From assembly GCF_000346465.2 (NCBI RefSeq), contig NC_034016.1, forward strand, positions 22,436,442-22,500,441: a stretch of 64,000 nt of DNA, read 5' to 3'. The notes beneath the pieces were generated by a model, which made no database searches, was not told where the DNA came from, and saw only the letters and a program-made list of their open reading frames with translations. The stretch is from Prunus persica. Lineage: Eukaryota > Streptophyta > Magnoliopsida > Rosales > Rosaceae. This document shows, one piece after another, positions 24,525 to 37,439 of the stretch (its first letter is position 1; every line of letters starts with the position of its first letter). Position numbers and translations under genes: made by a program.

Positions 24525-26642
24525 CCCCTGTTGCTTTGCTCAAAAGTTGGGTTGCTGATATATTATTATCACTGCCTCTGCAAGTCTGCAACCCAACCTT
24601 CCAATATTATATAGGACACATCCATCTCTAAACTCACATCCTTTTTTACTTAAAATCAAAATTAATTATGACAATTGTCGATAAACCACGCTTGTACTCT
24701 TTAATTAAACAACAGTTGACGAATCTCACATCCTTAAAGTAATTTAAGTAACGACTACTCACAAAATTAAATGTGTTTTTAATATTCTAAAGTATCATTC
24801 ATCAATTCAAATTCGTTAAATTATTTAGGGTTTACAATGTCATATACATACGTCAGAAATGACATATCAATTAAAATTTGACAAATAGCTAGAAGAATAC
24901 ATAATAGATTATCCAAAACATATACAATAATTGTTTCTTTTTCAATATTATACTGATTGTTTTCAGACTCAGTTATTTTACAATTATCAAGCACCTAACA
25001 CTTACTAAAAAAAATTAAAACTATGGCGGTCAAACGAAATTTTTTTTTTCCCAAGAGAAGCATAGGATTCCACAATAAAGAATTGCTAATCATATGATTC
25101 TTCATGAAGCATTTATTTTCTAAATCATTTCCCAAGCTAAACTTACAATTCATGTCAATGTCTATTCGATGATCAATACTGTAACAAGTTTTCTTTTCCA
25201 TTATATACACACCAATGGCCACTACTAGTTCGCCTTGGGGCCTAGCCCTTTTTCTAGTTATACATACAACACACATCACAAACTTTTAAGGGTATATATG
25301 TCAAGTCACGTCACAACCATGAATTCACCCCAATTTCGAGAAAGTTTTGAGCCCCCTAAACTTTCATGTTATACAATATTCCCCCAATCTTCAATTTTGT
25401 CACAATTTTTCGTTAGTTTCAATCACGTACATATGACTAACTTTTAGTGGCATATACATCAGTTGACGTTGCAACAACCCTAATTTTGGGTCTTACACGA
25501 AAGGCTGGATGGAAATTTTTATAGTAGGGAATGGGTGAGCCAAACCAAATCCCAACTTAAAATAGCAAAAGAAAAAACTCTCAATTTGATAAAATAATTG
25601 AGAAGAGAAGAGAAGAGAACATTTTGGAGAGAATCACTCTAAAAATACAACATATTGATGTAACCCCTTTCCACTGCCATCACTTCACTCAGTCTAGTTG
25701 CAATAGCCTCAACCTGTAGAGTGGAAAAAATATTATCACAATGAACCGCGCGTATTGTCACAAAATTGCCTGATAAATTACGAACCATGTGCCATATCAT
25801 AAATACAACGAACACGACTTTGAAGTTAGTGGGCATTTTTAAAATTTCTCCCTCATGTATATACATATATTAATTACTACTTGGTGAAGCTAAGGAAGAT
25901 TTTAACATGAATTATATGACGAAATTAAATAAATATATAACCTTGGACAGTGTCTTAGTTTCAAATTTGAATGGTTTGCCCTGGTCGTGACAGTAGCTGA
26001 TTAGCTCCCAGATTAGATTGAGAGCTGATTTAAAGCTGAATCTGATCCAAGAATGAAAGGTTCGCCCAATAATTGGGCACAACATGTGCAAAGTATAGGT
26101 ATGGAGCCTTTGGTGAGTCATGGGAATCAGAGAGGGCTCATATCATATACAAGAGTTGTGTTTGGAATTTATTTCGAGCCCACCCACGGTCCACCACACT
26201 GCCCCTCAGCCTTTGGAAAAGAGAACAAAAATTCTTTTCGGGTAGTTAGTGCTACTCCTTGCGCTTGAAGAAAATTATTTACAAATTACAAAACAAACTA
26301 AATGGTCACATCACCATTTTGGAAGCCAAAGAAGAAATGTTAATCATAATTAATTAGCTCACTGATGACTCTTTTGTTATAATTAGCTTACTGAGACTTT
26401 ATCAATTGATTCTTCACCACATAAAAAAAGAAAAAGAAATGATGCAGGATGATGTAAGAAGGAGTCATATATACTTGCTTGGGCAATGGATAGCCTAGGT
26501 CACTCTCACTCATATTCTGCTGATAAATGTCAAAATCGGAGCCATACTGTTGTAGTTTTTTGTTTTTTGTCGTGGCTTCTTTCCTGGGGTTTGCATATGC
26601 AATTTGCAGCCTCAGTCATCATCATATATCCTCATCTGTGAT

Positions 26643-26670
26643 GCTGCTGCTGCTGCTGATGATGATGATG
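26643..26670. repeat. (TGC)n(TGA)n compound microsatellite
   Basis: Four to five TGC units run directly into four TGA units. Non-coding context. Confidence 0.8.
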
Positions 26671-27314
26671 CACATCAGATCAGCACATGTAACATAAGAT
26701 TGTCCGCAGCGCAGGCAGGATTTGCCTAAGATTATACCATCAAATCTTAATTTTATATTAATTTTCTGCGTCAACCTTAAGCATGTGCATGGTGCAGCAA
26801 ACCCTCACAGCTCAAGTGAGAATTTAGATGAAACGCGAAAAAAGAGTCTTTTATATGATTAATAGTGATTTCTCATGTGGCTGAGGCTGTCTAATAAATA
26901 AATTAAACTTTTTCAAACCGTCTTTGAAATTTCAAATTCTTCATTCATAGCTGAAGTTCGCATACTTCTCTTCCATATTTCTCATGTAGATTGGAATTTA
27001 TTAGACATATATATATTTATAATACTACGAAAAGTAGAATTGTAGGTATGAATTAATTTCCAATTTACGTACATTTGCATCAATCAATTCAATGCTCAAT
27101 CAACTTGAAATATATATCAAGATTTCTAAGCAACCAAAAGAAAATAAAAGAAAAGAAGAAAAATCAAAATCTGAAACAATTAAAGGATTGGGGTACCCCT
27201 ATTTCCTCCTCCTCCTGCTGCTGCTGTTAAGCTGGAAAAGGTCGACCTTAACGAAGGTGTATCCATCCTTTACTCAAAAAAAGAGTATGAAAATGGTGGT
27301 GGAAATGAATTAGG

Positions 27315-27345
<31 letters not shown>

Positions 27346-27380
27346 ATGACTTGAGGCCAAGCCCCAGTCACACAAGCAGT

Positions 27381-29981
27381 TCACAGTGTAGCAGGCTGGA
27401 GGGAGACAGAGTGCATGAGGTCACCAATATGAAGTTTGTGTCGTCCCATTGGAATTCTTCGAATTCCAGACCCGTCCACAACGCTAAGGTGCTTGCACAC
27501 ATGAATGTTGATTCGGACTCGGCGTTGAGTGTTGGCGGGGACATACACTTTCTCAAACGCAACCAGTTGCTTGTGAGGAGGAGCCCAGCCGCCTTGTCGT
27601 GGTGGGCTAGACAACACTAGCAAAGTGTGAGAACCATCTCGGTTGCCCACATTTCTCACGTCCACATCAAGACCAACGGAAAGTTTGCTGCATTTTGCAT
27701 GCGTCACTCGGATTGCCTTGCCATAAGAAGAAGAATCGTTAATGGTGGTTGTTGTTGTTTTGTTTAGGGATGTTGTGTGGTGGCGACCATCAAGAGCGAT
27801 GGAAACCACAGTGACAGTGGGTACATTATTGGGTATGGTTTGAACAAATTTTGTGTAGCTCAATCCGTGACCAAACGGGTACACCACTGGGCCTTTGTAG
27901 AATCTGTAGGTTCTTCCAGGGTATCCTTTTGAAGGGCTTGACCTCATCTCCATGGCTGTCATTGCCAAATTCCTAAGATACTCCTGTGGGTACCAGGTCA
28001 TAGGCAGCTTTCCTCCTGGGTTTGTGGTTCCGAAAAGGACGCGGGCAATGGCTGTTCCCCCAGCTTGGCCAGGGTAGCCAGCCCATAAGATGCCACCGAT
28101 GCGTGGGTCATTGTTAGCAAAAGACACGTCAATTGGGCCACCGGACATCAACACCAAAACGGTTGGGCCTTTAGAAGCCGCAGCAACTTTAGATACAAGG
28201 TCTTGCTGTCGTCCAGGTAAAAGCAATCCAACTCGGTCTCTGAATTCAGCCTCAATGGACTGGTCAAGCCCCATCACCAAAACAGTGGCATCTGCTTGAC
28301 GGGCAGCATCAATGGCTGCGCCGAATAGCGTATCGTTGGCGCACGCTACATCCGCACAGCCCGGCTGGTGAAGGGTGCTACTTGCATATTTCCCTAGTCC
28401 TTGTAGGGGTGTAGTGTATCCGCATGCCACACCTTGAAACATGATTAAATATTTGTTTTATTATATTTTAAATGTTTACTTATATATATATATATGTATT
28501 TAAATAAATAGTAAATTTGTGCTTAATTACTAGTTACCTACCGGCGTAGTTGCCAATCATAGTGAGAGTAGCATCAGAATTGGGGCCAATGACAGCGAGA
28601 GTGCGGTGACGGCGGGTGGACAAAGGCAGCGAGGGCCCGTGGTTCTTGAGAAGGACAATGCCTTGCGTGGCAGCTTCAAGGGCGAGGTCCTGATGAGCTG
28701 GGCTGCATACGTCTTTGGGGCCCAATCTGGCATAGGACGACGACGACCCAGCTGCATTATCATCAAACATCCCCAGTCTCATTTGGACTGTCACTGTATT
28801 CACCAATGCATTGTTGATATCAACCTCCTTCAACAACCCTTTTTTAACTGCTTCCTCTGAGTGCACACCCAGGAATGGGCCACAGTCTAAATCCAAACCT
28901 GCATACATATCCAATTAGTTAGTTTTACTTAGGAGATCAGATAACCATCCAATATTAATCTAGTCAAGTTTAATTCACCTGCTTTAATGGCATCAGCAGC
29001 GGCTTCTTCAGGTGTTGACGTATAGTGTTGGCTATCATAGAATACACCCACTGAGTCGCAATCAGACACAATATAGCTGCATGAAAACAACAAGTTATCC
29101 GTTGATTAACAAGTTGTATTGTTGTATGTGTGTATGTGTGTGTTACCAAAAAAAAACAAACAAAACAAAAAAAAATTACCCATCAAGGCGCCATTGAGCG
29201 CGTACAGTTTTCTTGAGGAGATTAGGGTCGGCGCAGGTGGGGACACCATTCACTTGGTTGTATGAACACATGACACTCGCCACCTTTCCCTCCTTGACGC
29301 ACATCTTAAATGGCACATCGAATGTCTCCTCCATGTCCTGCTTGCTAACCTACACGGTTACACCCACCCATGCCATGATGCCATGTTAATTATTCTTTTC
29401 TTTTTAATAAGAAAATTAGGTGAAAAAAGTGGAATTAATTACGTATGATGTTAATTGAGGGACGGAATTTCAATTACCCTAGCGTTAAAGTGAAAGCGAT
29501 CAACTCCGTTCCAGTTATCGAGGTCGTAAGCCGTGAAGTGCTTACAACAAGCAGCCACCTTCAAGCGGTTACCGTCATTGCCCTGTAACCCCCTCACGTA
29601 GCTGGCAGCGTATCTACCCACTACTAGAGGGTCTTCACCGGGAGTTTCCTGTCCACGGCCCCACCTAGGGTCTCTCAGTATGTTCACATTTGGGCTCCAA
29701 AACGTAAGCCCAGCAACACCCCCGTTGTACATGGCTCTTGCTTCGTCTGACACTACCTGCACCACCACCACCACCACCACCGTCCAAATGTTAATAATAT
29801 TATATTCATGCACACACATTAATTAGTATACTTAGCAAATGCATGTCTACAATTTGTCACTGGAATATTACTCATGAGCCAAATTCATTGAGTTGAGCTT
29901 GAGATTGAGAGTACCACCAGCAACTTGCTAGCTACCCTCCCTCCCACTCCCACTCACACTCACACTCACACTCACACGCAC

Positions 29982-30037
<56 letters not shown>

Positions 30038-31104
30038 CATGTAACTTGTACTGCAGCAAGCATGGGATGGGCTACCCATCGAAAAAGGGAATTATAAACT
30101 ATAAAAGCAGTGTACCAACATTTGTTTAGTTGGCCCACTTGTTCTATATCCATATCTCAACCTCCAATAATATCCAATTCATTCATTTAAAGTAAAAAGT
30201 TTGAGAGTAGATATAAAGCAAGATAAGGATAATCATCATGTATTTACAACTTAATTTCTACTTGTTTATCAACCTAATCTTAATTAAAGTAACTTTCCAA
30301 TATTTCATTATGGGAAGCGGAACAATATTCTCTAATTAAAGTGTATATTTCTTTGTTTTATGAGGGATGTCACTTTTGAATTCTTTATAACGTTTTAATA
30401 ACCAACCAATGCATTTTGCATATATACCAAATACCTTTGTGCAAGCCACTATATATAATATTATTAATTTGTTTATATTATAATACGTGTATTTATTTAA
30501 TAATATAATAAATAACTTAAGTTCATAAATATCAAGCTCACGTGACAACATAACCGGCATACTAATTAAAAAAATTCTTAGAACCCCCCAAAAAAGCCAA
30601 CTTCAATTATAGTAATGAAGCCTTAAATTTATAGCTAGGAGGACGAATCTAGGAAATTTTAAAAGTAATTGAAAGAGGAAAGCAAAAAGAAAAAAAATCT
30701 CTCACCCGTCCGATGGCTTCCCACAAAGATGCATTGAAGGACGCAGCGGTTGTGATGACTTGAGGGAAGCTAGTGGCCCCAGGGAAGTCCCCACCAAACT
30801 TGGTTCCGGGGCCGACATTTGAGACGCCATGAAGTGCCTCGGACCACCATTCATAGCCTTTGATCCCAAGGCGTGGGACGGGCAGAGCAGCATTCACCAG
30901 CAGCTTAACCTTCTCTTGCAATGTCAACCTTGCAAGAAGGTCCCTCACTCTATCTTGTATGGGCAATGTCACACGGCAAAATGGCAAGTCCTTGGTCCTT
31001 GCGTCTTTTGGGTTGCAAGCGAATGAGTCGCTGCCTTGGCAACTTTGCTGGAAAACACCCAAAACCAGGAAAAGGCAGATGAGGGATATTGAAGCTGCAG
31101 CCAT
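27381..31104 (-). CDS. BXL2: Beta-D-xylosidase, glycoside hydrolase family 3 (BXL2-like)
   Basis: A secreted GH3 enzyme expected to remove xylose (and possibly arabinose) from cell-wall xylans. Exons on the minus strand: 30706-31104, 29478-29756, 29180-29349, 28979-29076, 28542-28898 and 27381-28432. The joined frame is 784 aa, the usual family size. A signal peptide (residues 1 to about 24, ending QQSCQG) precedes the GH3 N-domain with [31 protein letters not shown] and [11 protein letters not shown]. The GH3 nucleophile Asp lies in [10 protein letters not shown] (about D288). The C-domain follows ([26 protein letters not shown]), then PFGHGLSYT and an Fn3-like end. An (AG)n tract sits in intron 1. 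The choice of BXL2 over BXL1 rests on apparent synteny with At1g02640; the two are close in sequence. Confidence 0.93.
29983..30031. repeat. (GA)n microsatellite in intron 1 of the beta-xylosidase gene
   Basis: About 24 GA units, preceded by several CACTCA-type units (29945-29978) and followed by a short G run. Confidence 0.95.
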
Positions 31105-31137
31105 TCTTCTAGCTAGTGTAAAATTGTGCTCTCATCT

Positions 31138-31168
31138 GGGACTGGGACTGGGACTGGGACTGGGACTG
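31138..31168. repeat. (GGGACT)n short tandem repeat in the BXL2 leader
   Basis: About five hexamer units between the TATA-like box and the start codon, so probably transcribed as 5' UTR. Confidence 0.8.
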
Positions 31169-31186
31169 GAGGCAAAAGTCATGTAG

Positions 31187-31194
31187 TATATATA
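31187..31194 (-). promoter_or_regulatory. TATA box candidate for the beta-xylosidase gene
   Basis: Minus-strand TATATATA about 83 bp before the ATG at 31104. Spacing fits a short leader. Inferred from sequence alone. Confidence 0.5.
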
Positions 31195-34088
31195 GCCATA
31201 CGCGTGGTACAGCAGTGCACGCAAGTATGGTGGTATGGAATATTGGATGGATGTTCATGAATGATGTTATATACTCATAATGCTTAGAGAAAAGCAGTGT
31301 GTGTGTGTGGGCGCGCGGGCGGTGGGGAATAATATCATATCACATAAGTTGGTGGCCAGTTGATAACTTATGAGAGCAAAATTCATAATTGAATTTACCA
31401 GCTGCCATTGTAACTTGCAAGTAAGTCAAATAAATAAATTGAGAAGATCAGAAGAGTAGGTTTATGTAGGCCATCCGATATGCACTCATGGCAGACGTAC
31501 ATTAGCTCATAAAAATGGATAACCATTGGTCGTCCACTTTCCAAGAGATGTCGGCTGGGGTCCCATGCATAGAGAAATTGTAAGAGTAACGGGTGAAGTT
31601 AGTTAATCTAATTGCTTAAATGTATCTTGTAGATTAATTTTCGATTAATTTTCTACACACCAGACTATAGCAGTACTGTTCCACAACCACTGGCATAATA
31701 ATATTTCTTCAATTCTATCTTGCTTCTCAAGCATGGGATGGGATGACAGATGATATAACAAGGGAGAGAAAATCTTGCTTAAAAATAAAAATAAAAATAA
31801 AGTCTTCAAAGTACTGGTAATTTGAAGACTTTCTCATCATCATATCATAATCATAGTATGGCAAGTAAACCAAGAAAAGCCCTTACGAATGGAAATGATA
31901 ATATCAAGCAGGGGGCTTTGCTTCCAAGGGAGGTTACTTTTCTATGTATGATTCATGATTGCATTGCATCAGCAAGAACAAAGCAATTAATAAAAAGGAA
32001 TTTCTTAAATTAAATACTCTCACCAAATAAAACAAATACAAAAAGAAAGCACTCTACTGTTAACATTAAAACAAGAAGAAAAAGAATGCATTGTTTTTGT
32101 TTTTCTAAAGCAAAAAGAAGAAAGCAGAATTCGGCTAACATTGTATGGGCGTACTGGACTTTTTATATTCTGTTGGTGCAGGCATTTTGTAGATATAGTT
32201 GTTGGGTCATGGTGGCATGGGGAAAAGGAAGACAGCAACTTGTCTTGTGTCTAGTCTTTATAATATGGATGTATGTATTGAAAAGCTTCTGTCTTGGGGT
32301 TTTCTTGGGAAGATGCCCAACACTGGACCAGATCTCAGTTTGTCCTCTAATTTCAAGCACTTTTCCCACTTCTATCTTTCTCAGAGTCCAGACAGTTTTT
32401 TTATTTTTTATTTAGGCATATATTATCAATTTCATATTCATTTTCCATAACAATAAATGATAGAATAGAGTGACATTAAAATCATGATCATGCACCGTGC
32501 GTGGTGGTGCACCACCCCAAATAACAGTATATATACAGGGATTTTCCGCTCTGATATCGATCGGCCACTAGTTTTTTTATTTGAACCCGCACTAGCTAGC
32601 TAGCACAGTACATACAGTAGAGTAGCCAAGGAACCATGTTCCTTCCTGAATAGTTGAATATAAATGTTTATGATATGAGTTGATATGCAGATGTAAATTG
32701 CAGTGCAGGCAGGCAGGAATTAATGTTTTCTTTACCTTGTGTCACCCGCTTAATTTGCTTGTTTATTATTAGCTTAGGCTCCAAGTGTTTTTGTTTTCTT
32801 GTAACGCTATGTAAACCTTAACCTTGTGTATATATATATATATATGATTGAACAAAGTTGTTGTTGTTATGGTGTCATGAGCGCTGCTTGAGATCAGGTT
32901 TCACTTGGTCAACGTACGTACGGAGGCCGAAGTTGTTTGTGATTAACTACTAAGCTGGAATTTCAAATTGAGGTCCAACAGAAAGCGGGAGAGAAAGTTA
33001 AGAAATAATTAATAGGAGGGGGGCCGGGTTGAGAAAGAGAAAGATAATGGCAGACTAGTTGTTAGTTAACTTAATTTGCACTGATGACCCATAGGCAATA
33101 GTAATCATGGTTGTTGATTAAATTAAGATGTAGTGAGTGTGTGTGTGTGTGTGTACCTAATTATGAATTGTGTGATTAGAGCTCTGAACAGAAACAAACA
33201 AATTAGTTGGGTGGGTGAGGTTAATCAACCGTGGAAGTAACAGGAAAATTGGGAAAAGTTAGTTGAATAAAAAGAAGAAAAGAAATAGATTAATTATTAT
33301 GTGAGGGTCAGCTCTATCTCTGTTTTCAAAACTCCTCCCCCTCCTGCTGTGCTGTGCTGTGATGAAATATTAATAGCTGCAAGACCTTCATCAAAATACT
33401 CTCATAAATGACACACAAAACAACTCTAGTCGAACAGATTACACAATCTCATACAGCCATTGTCTCTTACATTTAGCTCTAATTAATTATAAATCACATA
33501 CAATTCATCTTTTATATATATATATATATATATAGAGAGAGCTTCCATTGAGGGATCCCTCAAATAAGCTTATTTGAGGGACACCCCTTGTAGGCCCCAC
33601 TCCGGATTGTATTTCACTAATCCAAACCGTCTATTTTGTACATACTCATTCAAAGATCATCTCAACAAAAAATCACTTGAATCCGATATTATTTGACCAC
33701 TCAATTAAGCTATTGAAATTTTAGCATTTTCTTGAAGCATCGTATTCATTGATTTTGTAAGACACAATTGGATGTCGAAATGGTTTCCGATTTGTCTAAT
33801 TTTTTGTAAGGATGATCTATGAATAAAGACCTAAAAAATAGATGGTTTGGATCATTGGGAAAAAAATTGTAGGGTACCCTAAGGGGCGTCCCTCAAATAA
33901 AATTATTTGAGGGATCCCTCAATAGAAGGGGACTGTATATATATATGCTTAGTTCCAACAACATTCTTAATTAATTTCCTTGCCCATTGTCTCACAAGGC
34001 CTGCCATGCAGATGCAGATGCAGCATAGTCGAAATCGAAATACTACAAACTTGGCACTTCATCACTAAAATGGATCTTTCTTATTAGT
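31195..34088. other. Intergenic region between the beta-xylosidase and DUF4228 genes
   Basis: AT-rich sequence with a (GT)n run near 33137-33152, a short (TA)n near 32829-32844, and the MITE at 33537-33935. ORFs such as that near 32086-32415 are short and lack recognisable domains. I see no gene. Confidence 0.55.
33537..33935. mobile_element. MITE copy 2 (same family as 4482-4880)
   Basis: Identical in length (399 bp) to copy 1 and in the same orientation, about 96% identical by eye, with the same inverted ends around TTGAGGGATCCCTCAAATAA and (TA)n flanks on both sides. Most differences are transitions, as expected from decay at methylated sites. Confidence 0.87.
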
Positions 34089-34676
34089 TCAAAATAACCA
34101 ATGAGATTTCTTCTTGTCAACCTTCTTCTCCTTAATGGTATCCAAATTTGGTTTCCAAGTCCCCTTGCCTGAAAACTGCCTACTCAAATATTCTGGTCTC
34201 GCGTCCAAATCTTCCGGCAGATCAAACTGTGGCATGTACTTCGAATTCGACGTCCTCTCCGCACAAGATTCCTTGTTTGGCAGAGCACAAGCTTGTCCAG
34301 GATGGCCTGCTGGGCATATCCTAGCAAAGAAAGGTAAAAACCTTGAAGATGACAATAGTGACCTTGATCGCAAAACCAAATTTGCACTTAAAACAGCACC
34401 GTGAATCTCTTGGGATGACAAAGAGACTGGTTTCCCTCGCTTCATTGGCAGCATTAAGTAAATTTTTTTCTTGTCTAGCTTCATATCCGCAGGCAATGGG
34501 GTTGGCCTTTTTTCGGAGACAGCCGCTCCGAATTCGACAACCACTTGTTGTGGGTGCTCTAGCATGAGCTCAGCAACTGTTAGGGGCTTGTTGAACTGAT
34601 GCACCGACCCATTCGACAATATCACTTTTCCGGTGGCGCTGGCATGTAATTGCTTGTGCGAGATGGAATTACCCAT
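34089..34676 (-). CDS. DUF4228 (PADRE) domain protein, probably N-myristoylated
   Basis: An intronless 195 aa protein with ATG at 34676. It begins MGNSIS, a good N-myristoylation context (Gly2, Ser at position 6), followed by a basic/His patch. The DUF4228/PADRE pattern is visible as GKVILSNGSVHQFNKPLTVA, ELMLEHPQQVVVE and KKIYLMLPMKRG. A Lys-rich C-terminus ends KKSHWLF. PADRE proteins are plant-specific and often respond to pathogens or abiotic stress; the molecular role is unknown. A TATA-like box and an (AG)n leader lie upstream. Confidence 0.82.
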   Translation of the reverse strand: MGNSISHKQLHASATGKVILSNGSVHQFNKPLTVAELMLEHPQQVVVEFGAAVSEKRPTPLPADMKLDKKKIYLMLPMKRGKPVSLSSQEIHGAVLSANLVLRSRSLLSSSRFLPFFARICPAGHPGQACALPNKESCAERTSNSKYMPQFDLPEDLDARPEYLSRQFSGKGTWKPNLDTIKEKKVDKKKSHWLF

Positions 34677-34748
34677 GAATTATAATTATAATTAAAGGGT
34701 CAAGCTCAAAAGATGACTACTGAAACTAATTCAAACTACTCTTAGAAG

Positions 34749-34752
<4 letters not shown>

Positions 34753-34807
<55 letters not shown>
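34753..34807. repeat. (AG)n microsatellite in the leader of the DUF4228 gene
   Basis: About 27 AG units between the TATA-like box and the ATG. On the transcribed strand this is a CT-rich leader, common in plant promoters. Confidence 0.95.
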
Positions 34808-34809
<2 letters not shown>

Positions 34810-34867
34810 AAGAGGTGCATAGGATTTTTTGATGATCAGTTGAAGAAAATCTTCTGTTTTGTGGCGT

Positions 34868-34875
34868 TTTATATA
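34868..34875 (-). promoter_or_regulatory. TATA box candidate for the DUF4228 gene
   Basis: Minus-strand TATATAAA about 190 bp before the ATG at 34676, upstream of the CT-rich leader. Inferred. Confidence 0.5.
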
Positions 34876-34879
34876 TCAT

Positions 34880-35892
34880 TAGTAGCAAGGTATATGTGTC
34901 TAGCCTTGAAGCTGCTAGCTAGGAGTGGGACTGGGAGCTTAAGGCTTTGTAGGACATGTTGGTTAACCAGCTCCATCTTGGTGACGGATGCATAGCGGAC
35001 TTGGTAATTAATATATACAAACACTTAACTAACCAATACAATTGGATGGGGTCGTTGGGTCTGGGGTGGGTTTAGTCCTAATATTTGACCAGCTTTTCAT
35101 GGAGAGACAAGGGCATATATAATACATTGCTAAAGCTTGCTTCAAGACTCTGCTGGGTTTTATTAAATCTGCAGCCACAAATGTGCGAGGTACCCACCCA
35201 GCTCACGTCTGCCAATTCTTGTACCCAGAGGCCACATAATTTATTTAGTAGAACCCAGAGATCAAGGAACGGTTCAACCATAACTAGGTTAAGTTGTTAA
35301 CTAAATTTCTTTAAATTATTAACATAACTGCGATGACCGAAGCCTAAATCGTAATGAAAGATCGAGCTCAAGTTCAAAAGAAGGTTCCTTTTCCTAATTG
35401 TAATTATTAGAAACTTTCAGATTACTCTTATAAGTTGTGATCTTTGCAAAAAAGTTGAGCAATTACCAAGAAAATGCCAAGCAATGGTGAGTATCTTTCG
35501 TTTCTTTTCTGATTGACATTGACGACCAGACCAGCTAATAAATTCTTCTAGGCAGCGATCAGTAATGAATTTTTATAAACATATCTGCACGAATGCTTAT
35601 CTCTTAAACACTTCCTACAATTAGAAGATGAAACAAGTCATTCCAGACAAAGTAATGACAAGCACTACTACTTCCTTGCTCCAAAACAATAGAAATATGC
35701 AAGAGAAGGATTGAGGCCACAAATAAATTTTTTACAAGGCGTGGCATTGATATTTCCTTCCACACAAATCCGAAGACAATAAAAGATCCAATTTAAGGGC
35801 CTAAATAAAACAAGACTGAATAAAATTTTGAGGTAAGGTGCCACAGGTTGTGGTAGTTCAAGGGGCTGTAGTACATGTTGTCGACCATACTC
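34880..35892. other. Intergenic spacer, nothing recognised
   Basis: Upstream region of the DUF4228 gene and 3' UTR side of SAR1. AT-rich with no repeats or ORFs I can support. Confidence 0.55.
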
Positions 35893-37400
35893 CTACTTGA
35901 TGTATTGAGAGAGCCATTTGAAACCATCACCATACCCCATTTTTCGTACAATGCTGCACATAAATACTTCTAATGGACGGACATTTGAGTCTGTTAGGTT
36001 TACCTTGCCCTTGCCAGTGGTGAAGTTGGTCAGCCCAAGGTGGTGTCGCAACTCCTCCTCTGAGGCAGCATATGGTATGTCAATCTTGTTCCCTAAAATT
36101 AGAAATGGGACATTGGCAAGAGCTTCATCAGAAAGGAGTGCATCAAGTTCCTTTTTTGATTCAGCAAACCGCTCCTTGTCATAGGCATCCACAAGGTACA
36201 CCACAGCATCTACCTGTAAAAAGCAAACCATGTATGTATAACCCATGTTGGAACCCTTTCCTAGCTGATGAAAGTCCAATCACAACATAAAAGGGGCAAA
36301 GTAATTTCAAACTTAAAACATCTATCACAGACCAGAGGTACAAGGTTCTACAACTGAGATGCAGAGCATTAAAGATGCAACACAAACACTTGTGTCCATG
36401 CAAAATATACGAGGCTTCAATCAGTTAAAGAAAAATGCATAAATTGGTTGTACCAAGCGAGCAGAGAAGTTGAAGGCTGAACCAGGACGAGAAAGAACCC
36501 AGTACCAACATGGATTAAACTATGAAATTCTGAATGATGACAAGGACGAAGCTTTCTTCACCAGATTTCTGACCAGTAAAAAAGACCTACCTATTGCAAG
36601 CAGGTTTAAGTTGACACAAGAGAGAGACATTGCAAAATAACGCTGCAGAGACATGACAATTGAGAAACAATATATCTAACCTTTGCATAGTAATCTCTCC
36701 AGACCCTGCGAGCAATCTGATGACCTCCCAAATCAAAGGCCTTGAACTTGATTTTCCCAATGCTCAACTCCTCTGATGTTGGATACTGCGTAGGCTGATG
36801 CTGTACCAGTCTCTGGAAACCAGTACACCCAACAAAACTCAAATTGTGAACTTACCACACAGAAGAAGAGCAATTCATTTGCTAACAATCTAATATTTAT
36901 ATTCGAACGAATCACTACACTAGCAACTAGCAGCACACATGAAATGAAAATACCACCGTGGATAATCTAATATTTGACTGATTGCTCTAGTTTTGGGCAT
37001 AAATTTGAATCTTGTTGTGAGCTGCCTGCGCTCTTTGTTGTTGATGTATTGCTTGTGCGGGCGGCTGTGATTAAGTGATGTATAATTTTTGTGCTGTGTA
37101 TTTGGTACTGTTTTTGGGGAGAAGAGAAACTATAGATCTTGTAATTGTAAATCTAGCTGCTCAATTCTTTTTCCAAGGCAATTCTATTTACAAGAAATAA
37201 TCTAATCCGAAATAGGAAAATTAAAGCATAAAATGAGAATTTAAAGGAGAAAAGGGGGCCAAGGAAGGAACCTCGTCTTTCAACATGTGAAGCAAGGTGG
37301 TCTTGCCGGCATTATCGAGGCCAAGGAACAAGATCTTGGCCTCTTTCTGCCAGAGACCCAGGGAGGCCAGCACACCGTAGAACCAGTCGAACAGAAACAT
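35893..37400 (-). CDS. SAR1: Small GTPase SAR1 (COPII coat assembly)
   Basis: SAR1 recruits the COPII coat to ER exit sites. The coding part is three exons on the minus strand: 37272-37400, 36681-36812 and 35893-36213, joining to exactly 193 aa, the normal plant SAR1 length. The start MFLFDWFYG is the N-terminal membrane-contact motif that replaces myristoylation in SAR1. GTP-binding motifs are intact: P-loop GLDNAGKT (27-34), DLGGHQ with His74, and NKID (129-132). His74 and Asn129 are the residues altered in the well-known dominant-negative plant mutants, which independently confirms the exon joins. An in-frame upstream ATG at 37439 ([13 protein letters not shown]) could extend the ORF, but the family start is at 37400. 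The 5' leader may contain another exon further upstream that I cannot place. Confidence 0.95.
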
Positions 37401-37439
37401 GCTCAGAGAGTCAGAGGCTGGCCGGTGCTGCTCAATCAA

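Larger units (their letters stand above)
20522..27380. other. Long intergenic region with microsatellites and a fold-back MITE
   Basis: The first few hundred bases are the promoter/5' leader side of the TPR gene, with a (CTT)n run at 20521-20543 and a TATA-like ATATATAA near 20697. The remainder is AT-rich. It has microsatellites at 22114, 22269, 22371, 24488 and 26643, an (AAACAAAG)-type run near 24001-24032, a fold-back MITE at 22514, and LINE-3'-end-like sequence near 21247-21310. I see no supported gene. Confidence 0.55.

Noticed and set aside
27351..28860. Plus-strand ORFs of 69-89 aa opposite the beta-xylosidase gene
   Set aside because: They are shadows of GC-richer coding sequence on the minus strand without domain patterns.
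32020..32450. Overlapping short ORFs on both strands between BXL2 and the DUF4228 gene
   Set aside because: No domain, no conserved composition and no splice support; chance ORFs.
37401..37439. Upstream in-frame start extending SAR1 by 13 residues
   Set aside because: Plant SAR1 is 193 aa and starts MFLFDWFYG; the extension shifts His74 and Asn129 away from their known positions.
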